Origin: Bacillota bacterium
Lineage (GTDB): Bacteria > Bacillota > Clostridia > Lachnospirales > Lachnospiraceae
Direction: 5' to 3'
Length of the DNA stretch: 64,000 bases
NCBI GenBank assembly: GCA_023407575.1
Contig: JAEYLX010000006.1
Span: 62,001-126,000, forward strand
In this document: one piece after another, positions 1-9,120 of the stretch
Layout of the letters: each line of letters begins with the position of its first letter
Position numbering within the stretch: position 1 is the stretch's first letter
Made by a program: the position numbers and the translations under genes
Notes under the pieces: generated by a model
Seen by the model: the letters and a program-made list of their open reading frames with translations, nothing else
What the model was told of the DNA's origin: nothing
Databases searched by the model: none

Positions 1-552
1 GCTAACATCTACTGGCTCAGATAAGAAACAGGAGGATACATCAGAAACCAAAAGTTTGCCTTTCGTATTTGGTAAGGTCTTAAATTTAGTACCGTAAATG
101 GTATTATTTTCACATATGTAGACATAATCTGCATCATCAGAAATTGGGAGATCAGAACAATCTGGGATATAGGAAAAGGTTTTATCTGCGGAGGATGCAA
201 CTGCATTGGCGGTACCATAGATTTTAGCTTCTTGATATGCCTTCTTTGCCCATTGTCCTGTAATGATGAAATCAGCAACCTTATTCTTCATTAAATTCAT
301 AGGAATCATGGCAAACTGTAAAGAAGCTCCACCCTGTAGAAAGAGAACCTTGTAATTATCGGGAATACTCATTAATTCCCTTAAGTCCTTTTCTGCTTCT
401 TCAATAATTGCTTCATAGGCTTTGGATCTGTGACTCATCTCCATAACTGACATGCCAGTTCCCCTGTAATTAAGCATTTCATCTGCTGCTTCCTGTAGTA
501 CTTCTACTGGTAACATTGCCGGACCAGCTGAAAAATTAAATATTCTTCCCAC
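1..552 (-). CDS. serC: Phosphoserine aminotransferase, N-terminal half (cut by window edge)
   Basis: PLP-dependent enzyme that transaminates 3-phosphohydroxypyruvate to phosphoserine in serine synthesis, and acts in pyridoxal phosphate synthesis in some bacteria. The reading frame starts at GTG 552 behind an AAGGAGGAAG ribosome binding site and stays open to base 1 (184 codons). It begins GRIFNFSAGPAMLPVEVL, the family's N-terminal signature, and later has GTGMSVMEMSHRS. At the left edge it reads LLVSDVSSCFLSEPVDVS, which lies just before the PLP-lysine segment, so the catalytic Lys and C-terminal domain are outside the window. The frame was found by direct translation. Family assignment is firm; whether the gene is intact cannot be told. 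Confidence 0.93.
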   Translation of the reverse strand, partial: MGRIFNFSAGPAMLPVEVLQEAADEMLNYRGTGMSVMEMSHRSKAYEAIIEEAEKDLRELMSIPDNYKVLFLQGGASLQFAMIPMNLMKNKVADFIITGQWAKKAYQEAKIYGTANAVASSADKTFSYIPDCSDLPISDDADYVYICENNTIYGTKFKTLPNTKGKLLVSDVSSCFLSEPVDVS

Positions 553-756
553 TCTTTCTTCCTCCTTATAATATTACATTTATTTCTCACTTTAATGTGT
601 TAAAGTACAAAACTTATTATATTACTATGTTATTTTTTTGTCAATTCCAATCTGCTAATAATATGGATAAGAGTGCCTTATATGGTTTCATTATTTAATG
701 AAAGCAACTCCAAGACACTCTGTCATCCAAACTATATTCCCGCTAAATAATATTGG

Positions 757-807
757 TAGAGTGTCAAAAGCTTTGTAAGTTCTTTTAAATTGACTTCTGA
801 CACTCTA
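757..807 (-). terminator. Hairpin after ilvB
   Basis: TAGAGTGTCA (757-766) pairs with TGACACTCTA (798-807), a perfect 10-bp stem with a roughly 31-nt loop, starting five bases beyond the ilvB stop. The U-tract is weak, so this may be a 3' stabilising hairpin rather than an efficient terminator. A related GACACTCTGTC sequence lies at about 714-724. Confidence 0.5.
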
Positions 808-811
808 TCCT

Positions 812-2488
812 TTAATTAATTAAATCTTCTTCTGCAAAAACTTCTTCAATTGCTGCTCCTGGTGCAACCATCGGCCAAACCTTGTCATCACGGTCAATCA
901 TGCATTCAATCAAGACAGGCTCATTTAAGGCAATTGCTTCCTTCAATACAGCTTCAACTTCCTCTTTTTCTGTAATACGATAAGCTTTTGCACCCATAGC
1001 CTCTGCCAGCTTTACAAAATCAACTTTATCCTTTAAATGAGTGTAAGAATATCTCTGCTCATAAAAAAGTGTTTGCCATTGACGAACCATACCAAGAACT
1101 TCGTTATTTAATACAATCTGAATAATTGGTATATCATAACGGGTAGCCGTAGCAAGCTCATTCATATTCATTCTAAAACATCCATCACCAGCAATGTTAA
1201 CAACTGTCTTATCAGGCTTACCCAGCTTCGCACCAATACTTGCACCAAGTCCATATCCCATAGTACCAAGTCCACCCGAGGTAATAAAGGTTCTTGGATT
1301 CTTATATTTATAGAACTGTGCTGCCCACATCTGATGCTGCCCAACCTCTGTGGTTATAATAGCCTCTCCCTCTGTCACTTCGTATAGCTTCTCAAGAACA
1401 TAAGGTCCAGTTAAACGATCATGTGCATATTTTAAAGGATGCTTCTGCATTAAGGCGATAATATGATCCACCCATTCCGTATGTTTTTGCTGTTCTAATT
1501 CTTTATTTAATAAGGAAAGAACTTCTTTAATATCTCCAACAACACTATAATGAGCAGTTACATTTTTATTAATTTCAGCTGGGTCAATGTCAATTTGTAA
1601 GATTTTTGCGTTGTTGGCAAACTTCTTAGCGTTACCGATAACTCGGTCCGAGAAACGAGCACCAATGGTAATAAGAAGATCACATTCCGTTACTCCAAGA
1701 TTGGATGCCTTCGTACCATGCATTCCCAGCATACCCATATAGCGTGCATCCATTCCATCAAAAGCACCTTTTCCCATTAGGGTATCCGTTACGGGTGCAT
1801 CCACCTTATCCACGAATTCTTTCACTTCCTCGTGTGCTTCCGAAATAACTGCTCCACCGCCTATGAATACAAAGGGCTTTTTTGAATTCTGAATTAATTG
1901 AATTGCATTTTTTATATCCTGCTCTGTAATATGCTTCGTATCACGAAGAATTGGTTCCGGTGCTGCAACTTGATAATCAGCCTTTGTTGCTGTTACGTCT
2001 TTTGTAATATCCACTAAAACCGGTCCTGGTCTTCCTGTCTGTGCTATTTTAAACGCCTTACGAATGGTATCCGCTAGTTTAGTTACGTCCTTTACTATAA
2101 AATTATGCTTCGTTATTGGCATTGTAATACCAGCAATATCAATTTCCTGAAAGGAATCTCTTCCTAATAAATTAACAGCAACATTTGCAGTGATAGCAAC
2201 CATTGGGATACTATCCAAAAAAGCGGTTGCAATACCAGTTACAAGATTGGTTGAGCCAGGTCCAGAGGTTGCAAAACATACCCCTACTTTGCCTGTAACT
2301 CTTGCATAGCCATCTGCCGCATGAGATGCTCCTTGCTCATGGGAAGTCAAAATATGTTTTATTTCTGATGTGTGCTTATATAATTCATCATATATATTTA
2401 ATATTGTACCGCCAGGATATCCGAAGACTGTGTCAACACCCTGCTCTTTTAAACATTCAATAACAATTTGAGAACCTGTTAATTCCAT
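812..2488 (-). CDS. ilvB: Acetolactate synthase, large (catalytic) subunit
   Basis: ThDP/FAD enzyme that condenses two pyruvates to acetolactate (valine/leucine branch) or pyruvate with 2-oxobutyrate (isoleucine branch). The 558-residue protein shows the N-terminal ThDP domain (CLKEQGVDTVFGYPGG, with SHEQGASHAADGYAR carrying the catalytic Glu), a central FAD-type domain, and the C-terminal ThDP-binding GDGCFRMNMNELAT. I start at ATG 2488, because the upstream ATG at 2500 overlaps the GGAGGTAAG ribosome binding site that serves 2488. The gene lies 104 bases downstream of ilvD on the same strand and is probably co-transcribed. No regulatory small subunit (ilvN/ilvH) is adjacent, which is unusual but known. 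Confidence 0.96.
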   Translation of the reverse strand: MELTGSQIVIECLKEQGVDTVFGYPGGTILNIYDELYKHTSEIKHILTSHEQGASHAADGYARVTGKVGVCFATSGPGSTNLVTGIATAFLDSIPMVAITANVAVNLLGRDSFQEIDIAGITMPITKHNFIVKDVTKLADTIRKAFKIAQTGRPGPVLVDITKDVTATKADYQVAAPEPILRDTKHITEQDIKNAIQLIQNSKKPFVFIGGGAVISEAHEEVKEFVDKVDAPVTDTLMGKGAFDGMDARYMGMLGMHGTKASNLGVTECDLLITIGARFSDRVIGNAKKFANNAKILQIDIDPAEINKNVTAHYSVVGDIKEVLSLLNKELEQQKHTEWVDHIIALMQKHPLKYAHDRLTGPYVLEKLYEVTEGEAIITTEVGQHQMWAAQFYKYKNPRTFITSGGLGTMGYGLGASIGAKLGKPDKTVVNIAGDGCFRMNMNELATATRYDIPIIQIVLNNEVLGMVRQWQTLFYEQRYSYTHLKDKVDFVKLAEAMGAKAYRITEKEEVEAVLKEAIALNEPVLIECMIDRDDKVWPMVAPGAAIEEVFAEEDLIN

Positions 2489-2592
2489 TCTTACCTCCAT
2501 TCCTGCTCACATTCTTTGTACAAATCACAGAATGTAATGCTTAAGTATTATAATGCCCTATATATACAGCTATTCTATTAATAATCTTCCTT

Positions 2593-4266
2593 CTATTGAG
2601 CTTTAGGCACTTCCAAAATCGCTCCTCTGTTGCCGCTGGTTACCATTGCTACATAGCGGGAAAGATATCCTGTAGTAATCTTAGGCTGACGCGGCTGCCA
2701 TTTAGCTCTTCTGGCTTCCAATTCTTCGTCGGATATAACAAAATTCAAACTATTTGCATTAATATCAATCTGAATAATATCTCCCTCTTCTACGAGTGCA
2801 ATATTGCCTCCTACCGCTGCTTCTGGCGATACATGACCAACACATGCACCTCTTGAGGCTCCTGAGAATCTTCCATCCGTAATTAATGCCACATGTGAGC
2901 CTAGTCCCATTCCCATAATTGCACTGGTAGGATTCAGCATTTCTCTCATACCTGGGCCACCCTTTGGTCCTTCGTAACGGATGACAACAACATCCCCTTT
3001 AACAATCTTACCACCCTTAATTGCATCGATTGCATCTTCTTCACAATCAAATACTCTTGCAGGTCCTTCATGCTTCATCATGCTAGGATCAACAGCGGAA
3101 CGCTTCACCACTCCGGAATCAGGTGCCAGATTACCCTTAAGGATTGCAATACCTCCAATTTCACTATATGGATTATCAATTGGCCGAATAACCTCCGGAT
3201 TAAGATTTCTACATCCTTGTATGTTCTCGCCAACGGTTTTTCCTGTAGCAGTAATTAAATCGGTGTTAAGAAGTCCTTTCTTATTTAATTCATTCATAAC
3301 AGCGTATACACCGCCTGCTTCGTTCAGGTCTTCAATATATGTATGTCCTGCAGGTGCCAGATGGCACAAATTGGGTGTTTTAGCACTAACCTCATTTGCA
3401 ATATCTATATTTAATTCAAAGCCAACTTCATGTGCGATAGCTGGCAAATGTAGCATTGTATTGGTGGAACAGCCTAGTGCCATATCCACGGTTAACGCAT
3501 TCATAAATGCTTCCTTGGTCATAATATCTCTTGGTCGAATATCTTTTTCAAGCAACTCCATAATTTTCATACCAGCATGTTTAGCCAGTCTGATACGTTC
3601 GGAATAGACAGCCGGAATAGTACCATTGCCTTTTAATCCCATACCAATTACTTCGGTAAGACAGTTCATTGAGTTTGCTGTATACATCCCTGAACAGGAA
3701 CCACAGGTAGCACAGGCTTTATTCTCGTACTCTTCTAACTCTTCTTCTGATAAGTTTCCTGCACTAAAGGCACCAACTGCTTCAAACAAGGAGGAAAGGC
3801 TGGTTCTATTTCCATTCACTCGCCCAGCAAGCATTGGCCCGCCACTAACAAAAATTGTAGGGATATTAACCCTTGCAGCTGCCATAAGAAGTCCTGGAAC
3901 ATTCTTATCACAATTTGGTACCATAACAAGTGCGTCAAATTGATGAGCCATCGCCATTGCTTCTGTAGAATCTGCAATCAGGTCTCTGGTAACCAAAGAA
4001 TACTTCATCCCTTGATGTCCCATGGCGATACCATCGCATACTGCAATTGCTGGAAAGACAAGTGGTGTTCCGCCTGCCATTGCGACGCCAAGCTTGACGG
4101 CATCGACTATCTTATCTAGGTTCATATGTCCTGGTACAATCTCATTATATGAACTCACGACACCAATTAGGGGTTTTCTCATCTCCTCCTTGGTCAGACC
4201 CAATGCATTAAATAAAGATCTGTGGGGTGCCTGCGATATTCCGGTTTTCACTGCGTCACTTCTCAT
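2593..4266 (-). CDS. ilvD: Dihydroxy-acid dehydratase
   Basis: Fe-S lyase that dehydrates 2,3-dihydroxy-isovalerate and 2,3-dihydroxy-3-methylvalerate to the 2-oxo acids before transamination. At 557 residues it is full length. It carries the family cysteines in VPNCDKNVPG and in CATCGSCSGMYTANSM, plus the IMGMGLGSHVALITDGRFSG segment near the C-terminus. The start MRSDAVKTGISQAPHRSLF matches the family and follows AGGTGGTTAAAGG. It is the first gene of an ilvD-ilvB unit with a good promoter upstream. Identification is secure; specificity follows from the family. Confidence 0.97.
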   Translation of the reverse strand: MRSDAVKTGISQAPHRSLFNALGLTKEEMRKPLIGVVSSYNEIVPGHMNLDKIVDAVKLGVAMAGGTPLVFPAIAVCDGIAMGHQGMKYSLVTRDLIADSTEAMAMAHQFDALVMVPNCDKNVPGLLMAAARVNIPTIFVSGGPMLAGRVNGNRTSLSSLFEAVGAFSAGNLSEEELEEYENKACATCGSCSGMYTANSMNCLTEVIGMGLKGNGTIPAVYSERIRLAKHAGMKIMELLEKDIRPRDIMTKEAFMNALTVDMALGCSTNTMLHLPAIAHEVGFELNIDIANEVSAKTPNLCHLAPAGHTYIEDLNEAGGVYAVMNELNKKGLLNTDLITATGKTVGENIQGCRNLNPEVIRPIDNPYSEIGGIAILKGNLAPDSGVVKRSAVDPSMMKHEGPARVFDCEEDAIDAIKGGKIVKGDVVVIRYEGPKGGPGMREMLNPTSAIMGMGLGSHVALITDGRFSGASRGACVGHVSPEAAVGGNIALVEEGDIIQIDINANSLNFVISDEELEARRAKWQPRQPKITTGYLSRYVAMVTSGNRGAILEVPKAQ

Positions 4267-4364
4267 CCTTTAACCACCTTTTCTTTCTTATTTATAGTAA
4301 AACAATACTTTAAGCATTTTGCAACAATACCATCTCATCACTTTAAAGTAGTACAGTATATATT

Positions 4365-4394
4365 AATGTATTTCTTTCTAAAAATCAATGTCAA
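4365..4394 (-). promoter_or_regulatory. Sigma-A promoter for ilvD-ilvB
   Basis: On the minus strand a perfect -35 TTGACA (4389-4394) is followed after 18 bp by -10 TACATT (4365-4370), about 100 bases before the ilvD start. No T-box or other recognisable leader structure lies between promoter and start codon. The rest of 4395-4633 is very AT-rich and I see nothing else in it. Confidence 0.6.
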
Positions 4395-4633
4395 ATTTGA
4401 AAATAATATGGATTATTTTCCATAACTATTTATAAATATACGTATTTGACAATATTTATCTTAGAAAATTAATATTTTCAGTTAATATGCTTATTATAAA
4501 TAGGTAAGTACTAAATATCAAATAAAATCTATTATTTTCTTCCTGCTAAAAATATCATTTGGATAATTTATAATTAAATAATTATGTATCATTTTAGCCA
4601 TAATTACCATAGTAAATCATTTACAGTCTCTTT

Positions 4634-4713
4634 TGTGAAATCTATGTGAATTCCATGTAAATACTGTGAAATGTATTTAAAATAATGCAAAATTCATGTA
4701 TTATTCATGTAAA
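4634..4713 (+). promoter_or_regulatory. Tandem Pho-box-like repeats upstream of pit
   Basis: TGTGAA/TGTAAA-type hexamers begin at 4634, 4645, 4656 and 4665, then TGCAAA, TGTATT and TGTAAA begin at 4686, 4697 and 4708. Spacing is 11 bp throughout, except 9 bp between the third and fourth. Read on the other strand the units are TTCACA/TTTACA, matching the TT(A/C/T)ACA direct repeats with 11-bp period that Bacillus PhoP binds. The array ends about 95 bases before the phosphate transporter gene, consistent with control by phosphate starvation. Assignment to PhoP is inference. Confidence 0.6.
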
Positions 4714-4807
4714 ATTTGATTGCGCATGTCTTTTATTCGTGATAAGATTTGTTTGTTTGATTACAAAGATGTAATTATGATTAATTTTGTGTTTTAGGAG
4801 GCGCTTT

Positions 4808-5851
4808 ATGAATTTTACTGAATTTCTACAACAAATGGTGTCAACCCCCACTCTATTTATAACGGTGGCGTTGGTTCTAGGTGTTGTTTTAGTTAATGGC
4901 TGGACCGATGCACCAAATGCCATTGCTACCTGTGTCTCAACTCGTTCCATTAGTGCAAAAAATGCAATTCTTATGGCAGCTGTATTCAATTTTCTTGGTG
5001 TTCTTGTTATGACAATGCTGAACAATTCCGTTGCTCAGACAGTATACAAGATGGTTGATTTTGGTGGAGATTCAAAGAATGCTTTAATCGCACTATGTGC
5101 TTCCTTATTTGCGATCGTAGTTTGGGCAACTGCAGCCTGGGCCTTCGGTATTCCTACCAGTGAGTCCCATGCTCTAATTGCAGGTATAACTGGTTCTGCT
5201 ATTGCAATACAGGGTGGACAAGGTATTAACCTGGATGAGTGGATGAAGGTTATCTATGGTCTGTTCCTATCGTCAATTATTGGTTTTGGTCTCGGTTATG
5301 TAATTTCTAAAATTATTTCTTTTATCTGTAAAAATGCCGACAGACGTAAAACTTCCTTCTTTTTCAAACATGCACAGGTATTAGGCGGAGCATCAATGGC
5401 CTATATGCATGGTGCGCAAGACGGACAAAAATTTATGGGTGTATTTATGCTTGGCGTATTCCTGGCACAAGGAAAATCCGGTGTAACAGAGTTTAGCGTA
5501 CCAATTTGGTTAATGATTTTAGTTTCAATCGTTATGGCACTAGGAACCTCTATTGGTGGTTATAAAATCATTAAAACGGTTGGTATGGGTATGGTAAAGC
5601 TAAGTAAATATCAAGGTTTTGCAGCAGACGCTGCTGCTACAGTTGCATTATTTGTTGCTTCTGCCTTTGGTATCCCAGTTAGTACCACACATACCAAGAC
5701 AACCTCTATTATGGGTGTTGGAGCAGCCAAAAGAATGAAAAGCGTAAACTGGAGTATTGTAAAGGAAATGGTTGCTGCTTGGGTATTAACCTTCCCTGGC
5801 TGTGGTCTGCTCGGTTATATAATGTCAAAAATATTCATGCAAATCTTTTAA
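4808..5851 (+). CDS. pit: Inorganic phosphate transporter, PiT family
   Basis: Low-affinity, cation-coupled inorganic phosphate permease of the cytoplasmic membrane (PF01384). The 347-residue protein is almost entirely hydrophobic helices and carries the duplicated family signatures GWTDAPNAIATCVSTR near the N-terminus and an IPVSTTHTKTTSIMGVG segment near the C-terminus, plus IPTSESHALIAGITGSAI. The start is ATG 4808, placed by TAGGAGGCGCT. An upstream in-frame ATG at 4787 lies before that ribosome binding site. A DUF47 protein follows 21 bases downstream, a classic Pit partner arrangement. Pho-box-like repeats upstream suggest induction in low phosphate. Confidence 0.95.
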   Translation: MNFTEFLQQMVSTPTLFITVALVLGVVLVNGWTDAPNAIATCVSTRSISAKNAILMAAVFNFLGVLVMTMLNNSVAQTVYKMVDFGGDSKNALIALCASLFAIVVWATAAWAFGIPTSESHALIAGITGSAIAIQGGQGINLDEWMKVIYGLFLSSIIGFGLGYVISKIISFICKNADRRKTSFFFKHAQVLGGASMAYMHGAQDGQKFMGVFMLGVFLAQGKSGVTEFSVPIWLMILVSIVMALGTSIGGYKIIKTVGMGMVKLSKYQGFAADAAATVALFVASAFGIPVSTTHTKTTSIMGVGAAKRMKSVNWSIVKEMVAAWVLTFPGCGLLGYIMSKIFMQIF

Positions 5852-5872
5852 ATAGGAAGGAAGTCATATATT

Positions 5873-6499
5873 ATGATTACAAGAAAGAATACTTATAGTT
5901 ATTTTGATGCTTTTGCAAACCTCTCAAAATATTCTACCAAATTAGCAGTTAGTCTCCACGAAACCTTAAGTAAATTTGATCCAAGCAAAATTACAGATAG
6001 AGTAAAGGCTGCACACGAAATTGAACATAGTGCCGATTTGGCAAAACACGATATTATGAATCGTCTGGTGAAAGAATTTCTTCCTCCAATCGAACGTGAA
6101 GATATCACCAGCCTTACTCAGGAAATCGATGATGTAACTGACTCAATCGAAGACGTATTAATCTATGTTGATATGTTCAACATTCAGACAATCCGCCCTG
6201 AAATCCTTAAATTCACAGAGCTTTTAGTTACTTGTACTAAGGCTATGGATGAAGCACTGGAAGAATTCAAGAACTTTAAGAGTTCCAAGAAATTACATGA
6301 TAAAGTTATTGAAATTAATCGCCTTGAAGAAGTTGGTGATGCATTATATGTTGACTTTATGCGTAACCTTTATCACACTTCAAAAGACCCAATTGAATTA
6401 ATGTGTTGGACAGAAATTTTACATCGTTTAGAGCGTTGCGCAGATAATTGCGAGGACGTTGCAAATATTATTGAAAGTATTGTTATGAAAAACTCATAA
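5873..6499 (+). CDS. DUF47/PhoU-like Pit accessory protein
   Basis: A 208-residue soluble, all-helical protein of the DUF47 family (PhoU-like, YkaA type), usually encoded next to Pit transporters and thought to modulate them. Visible hallmarks are the N-terminal NTYSYFDAFANLSKYS, the metal-binding-like IEHSADLAKHDIMNRL and PPIEREDITSLTQEIDDVTD segments typical of PhoU folds, and the late ILHRLERCADNCEDVANII. It starts 21 bases after pit behind GGAAGGAAG, so it is translated from the same transcript. The biochemical role within the family is not fully established. Confidence 0.9.
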   Translation: MITRKNTYSYFDAFANLSKYSTKLAVSLHETLSKFDPSKITDRVKAAHEIEHSADLAKHDIMNRLVKEFLPPIEREDITSLTQEIDDVTDSIEDVLIYVDMFNIQTIRPEILKFTELLVTCTKAMDEALEEFKNFKSSKKLHDKVIEINRLEEVGDALYVDFMRNLYHTSKDPIELMCWTEILHRLERCADNCEDVANIIESIVMKNS

Positions 6500-6548
6500 T
6501 AAGCCGATAATTCACATAGAGATAAATTGATCAAGAAAGGATCACTAC

Positions 6549-7616
6549 ATGTTGAATCTAGAGAAACAAAAGGCTTACCTCATTCGCGCGGCATTTATTG
6601 CCCTAATTTTAGGGTTAGTTTATGTTGGAATAAAATATTTTCTACCGCTCCTTATGCCTTTTGTTATTGGCTTGATTATTGCAGTAATTTTTCGCCATTT
6701 AATTGATTTTATTCAGAAAAAGACTAAGATAAACAGAGTTATCGTCTCCATCACTATCTTGCTTTTGTTTTATGGACTTTTAGCTTATCTTGTTAGCTTA
6801 GTGGGCTTCAAGGCATTTGATATTATTGTGAACCTGATATCAAATCTACCTACCTTTTATAGTGAGACCTTGAAACCAGCTATATTAACTGTTCTGGATA
6901 ATATAATGGAAGCTTTTCCGGCAACCAAGCCTTATGTAGATAACTTTATTGTTGATGGCAATCAAACTATTTATGACTACCTGACTAAAGCCTCCTCTAG
7001 TATTGTTGATACATTAGCTTCTTTTGCAGCACAGGTTCCAACCCTACTTATAAAATTTATTTTTACAATTGTATCTTCCTTCTTCTTTACTATTGACTAT
7101 CATAAGATTACTCGCTTTGTAGTAATTCAGTTTACCGGTGAACGAAGAACTATGTTACTTAAATTAAAAGATAATGGAATAGGTACAATTGGTAAATTCA
7201 TTCGTGCTTATGCAGCAATTATATCAATTACCTTTGCTGAATTATCGATTGGATTTTTAATTATTGGTATTCCAAATGCAGTTATATTTGCTGCTTTAAT
7301 AGCATTAGTAGACATTATGCCAATTCTTGGTACTGGAGCAGTTTTACTACCTTGGGCCATTACCGCATTAATCTTAGGTAATACGAAAATTGGTATTGGA
7401 ATATTAATTATCTACATTGTTATAACTGTAGTTCGTCAGACAGTGGAGCCTAAAATCGTAGGTCAGCAAATTGGATTACATCCTATTATTACATTAATTT
7501 TAATGTATATTGGTGCACAGTTAATGGGTGTCTTAGGATTATTCATTCTACCGATTATGGCTACTATCTTAAAGAAACTAAACGATGAAGGAACCATACA
7601 TTTGTTTAAAAAATAA
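6549..7616 (+). CDS. AI-2E family / YtvI-like integral membrane protein
   Basis: A 355-residue polytopic membrane protein of the AI-2E transporter superfamily (PF01594). It has an N-terminal pair of hydrophobic helices, a long soluble central segment (roughly residues 90-200), then five or so C-terminal helices including LVDIMPILGTGAVLLPWAI and the conserved PKIVGQQIGLHPIITLILMYIG. The last motif and the length resemble B. subtilis YtvI, annotated as a sporulation membrane protein. The superfamily includes exporters of autoinducer-2 and Na+/Li+ antiporters, so substrate is unknown. It lies 49 bases after the DUF47 gene, starts behind AAAGGATC, and may be the last gene of the phosphate operon. 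Confidence 0.8.
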   Translation: MLNLEKQKAYLIRAAFIALILGLVYVGIKYFLPLLMPFVIGLIIAVIFRHLIDFIQKKTKINRVIVSITILLLFYGLLAYLVSLVGFKAFDIIVNLISNLPTFYSETLKPAILTVLDNIMEAFPATKPYVDNFIVDGNQTIYDYLTKASSSIVDTLASFAAQVPTLLIKFIFTIVSSFFFTIDYHKITRFVVIQFTGERRTMLLKLKDNGIGTIGKFIRAYAAIISITFAELSIGFLIIGIPNAVIFAALIALVDIMPILGTGAVLLPWAITALILGNTKIGIGILIIYIVITVVRQTVEPKIVGQQIGLHPIITLILMYIGAQLMGVLGLFILPIMATILKKLNDEGTIHLFKK

Positions 7617-7644
7617 AACTCTAAATTATAATAAGAATATAAAT

Positions 7645-7708
7645 AAAGCTGAAGTTATATGAATAAGAAGTTTTAACTACTTATTTTTATAATTTCAGCT
7701 TTCTTTTT
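7645..7708 (+). terminator. Rho-independent terminator after the pit operon
   Basis: AAAGCTGAAGTTAT (7645-7658) pairs with ATAATTTCAGCTTT (7689-7702), with an inner AATAAG/CTTATT stem and a following TTCTTTTTT run. It closes the pit-DUF47-YtvI transcript. Confidence 0.8.
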
Positions 7709-7755
7709 TCCCTTATTACTTAAAATGCAATAAAGAATATATTATTTATTTAGAC

Positions 7756-7923
7756 CTATTTAGCTACGAAAGTAGTACAATCTGTCTGATCTGCTTCTCT
7801 TGCATTTTTAGGTGCAACTTGAATTTTTTCTGCACAGCAGTGATCCCCTGATGCATAATATTCACAAGTATTAACTACGCAGCTGATTCCTTCATTTGGT
7901 TTATCCATTTTTTTAATTGCCAT
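7756..7923 (-). CDS. DUF1540 domain small cysteine-rich protein
   Basis: A 55-residue protein matching DUF1540: CVVNTCEYYASGDHCCAEKIQV gives the C-x4-C-x7-CC core, followed by one more Cys near the end (DQTDC). Such proteins are common in clostridia and are suspected to bind metal; function is unknown. I start at ATG 7923 (MAIKKMDKPNEG) because GTGGAGG sits at the right distance. The longer frame to 7971 would add residues unlike the family. It is monocistronic and convergent with the preceding operon. Confidence 0.8.
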   Translation of the reverse strand: MAIKKMDKPNEGISCVVNTCEYYASGDHCCAEKIQVAPKNAREADQTDCTTFVAK

Positions 7924-8040
7924 AATAACCTCCACGTTTTTAATATAAGTGCAGAATACCGCACTTATCAATCTATATTAGTTACGCAATTATTATCTGT
8001 AGATATCAAATGAAAAATTCATTTAAATTTATAAATTTTT

Positions 8041-9120
8041 TTAGTCCGGAAACTGTGCTTCTATTCCCTCTGCCATCATATCTGCCATCTCGATGGCCTG
8101 ACTCTCTATCGTATCAAAATCATTAATGCTTTCTTCATAATTACCAGCAATCATATTGGTAATATTTTGGCTTAAGAGCTCTAAATGTTCATCCATCATT
8201 GCGCTCCAATCCTCAACACTCCAGTTTGGATTAATACTTGCAAAGAACTCTGCTATTTGCTCTGCATTATCATGCCATCTTTGATCAGCATCCATAATAG
8301 CCTGATCATTATCTGCCAGCAATGCATTAACAAGTTCAGCTGCAATTGTAATATGACCGTTCATCAAATCGGTAAACTCTACTGCCGCCTCCTCACCGTA
8401 ATATGGTCGTAATGCATTTGCGAAGTCCACCGAATTACGAAGTAATCTTCGAAGTACAAAATCTGTCTCTGGAAGGTCATGAATAAGTGACATTACGGCC
8501 ATACGTGTCCAATAAACGTGCTGAACCCAGAGCATACGAAAAAGGTCTGATACAACGTTATGATCCTCATTGTTCATTCCATTATCCATATAATCGTCTA
8601 TATATTCGTCCATATAGTTGTTCCAATTATTGGTATTATCATCGTTACTATTCATGCTATTATTATTTCTTCCATTGTTCATATTGCTGTTCATATTGCT
8701 ATTCATATTACCATTCATACTGCTGTTCGTATTACTATTTGTATTGCTGTTCATATTACCATTCATATTACTATTCATACTGCTGTTCGTATTACTATTC
8801 ATATTACCATTCCTATTGTTGTTCGTATTACTGTTCCTATTGCTATTCATATTACTGTTCATATTGCCATTCATATTACTGTTCCTATTATTATTCATCC
8901 CATTATCAGAGTTATTCTGTTGATTTGAATTAGTCGGATAATTATAATCTCCTGGGCTTAATGTAATAACTTGACCTATCCTTAAGTTTCTTGGGTCAAT
9001 ATCAGGGTTTAATTCCATAATATCATCCACAGAGGTATTAAAAACTTGCGCCAACATCCATATTGTGTCGTAGGGTCTTATTGTATATCTGACTGTACTA
9101 TTCATATTAAATACCATCAC
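8041..9120 (-). CDS. LysM-domain protein with Asn-rich linker and C-terminal helical domain
   Basis: A 359-residue protein in three parts. Residues 10-56 form one LysM domain (RYTIRPYDTIWMLAQVF to LRIGQVITL), expected to bind peptidoglycan or spore cortex/coat glycans. Residues about 64-185 are a low-complexity Asn/Met/Ser linker. Residues about 188-355 are a helical bundle beginning DLFRMLWVQHVYWTRM, found in clostridia and often misannotated as acetylglutamate kinase. There is no signal peptide, which fits a spore-coat or cytosolic role more than export. The start is uncertain: GTG 9120 is the longest, and ATG 9105 (MNSTVRYTI) is closer to the LysM domain, but neither has a strong ribosome binding site. 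Confidence 0.75.
   Translation of the reverse strand: MMVFNMNSTVRYTIRPYDTIWMLAQVFNTSVDDIMELNPDIDPRNLRIGQVITLSPGDYNYPTNSNQQNNSDNGMNNNRNSNMNGNMNSNMNSNRNSNTNNNRNGNMNSNTNSSMNSNMNGNMNSNTNSNTNSSMNGNMNSNMNSNMNNGRNNNSMNSNDDNTNNWNNYMDEYIDDYMDNGMNNEDHNVVSDLFRMLWVQHVYWTRMAVMSLIHDLPETDFVLRRLLRNSVDFANALRPYYGEEAAVEFTDLMNGHITIAAELVNALLADNDQAIMDADQRWHDNAEQIAEFFASINPNWSVEDWSAMMDEHLELLSQNITNMIAGNYEESINDFDTIESQAIEMADMMAEGIEAQFPD
8647..8901 (-). repeat. In-gene tandem repeats coding Asn-Met/Ser/Thr-Asn
   Basis: Within the LysM gene, codons 74-158 are short degenerate tandem units of about 15-24 bases coding runs such as NMNSNMNSN and NMNGNMNSN. On the plus strand they read as repeated ATTCATATT-type words. Such arrays are prone to slippage, so the linker length probably varies between strains. 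Confidence 0.85.

Noticed and set aside
9..278. 89-residue minus-strand open frame
   Set aside because: Out-of-frame shadow of serC, whose frame runs unbroken through it.
2596..4273. Plus-strand frames opposite ilvD
   Set aside because: Antisense to a clearly conserved enzyme gene, with no ribosome binding sites of their own.
4634..4713. CRP-like TGTGA sites
   Set aside because: The repeats are direct with an 11-bp period, not inverted TGTGA-N6-TCACA, and the neighbour is a phosphate transporter.
8487..8933. Several Tyr/Cys- or Ile/Leu-rich plus-strand frames
   Set aside because: Antisense reading of the Asn-rich repeat of the LysM gene; composition follows from the repeat.
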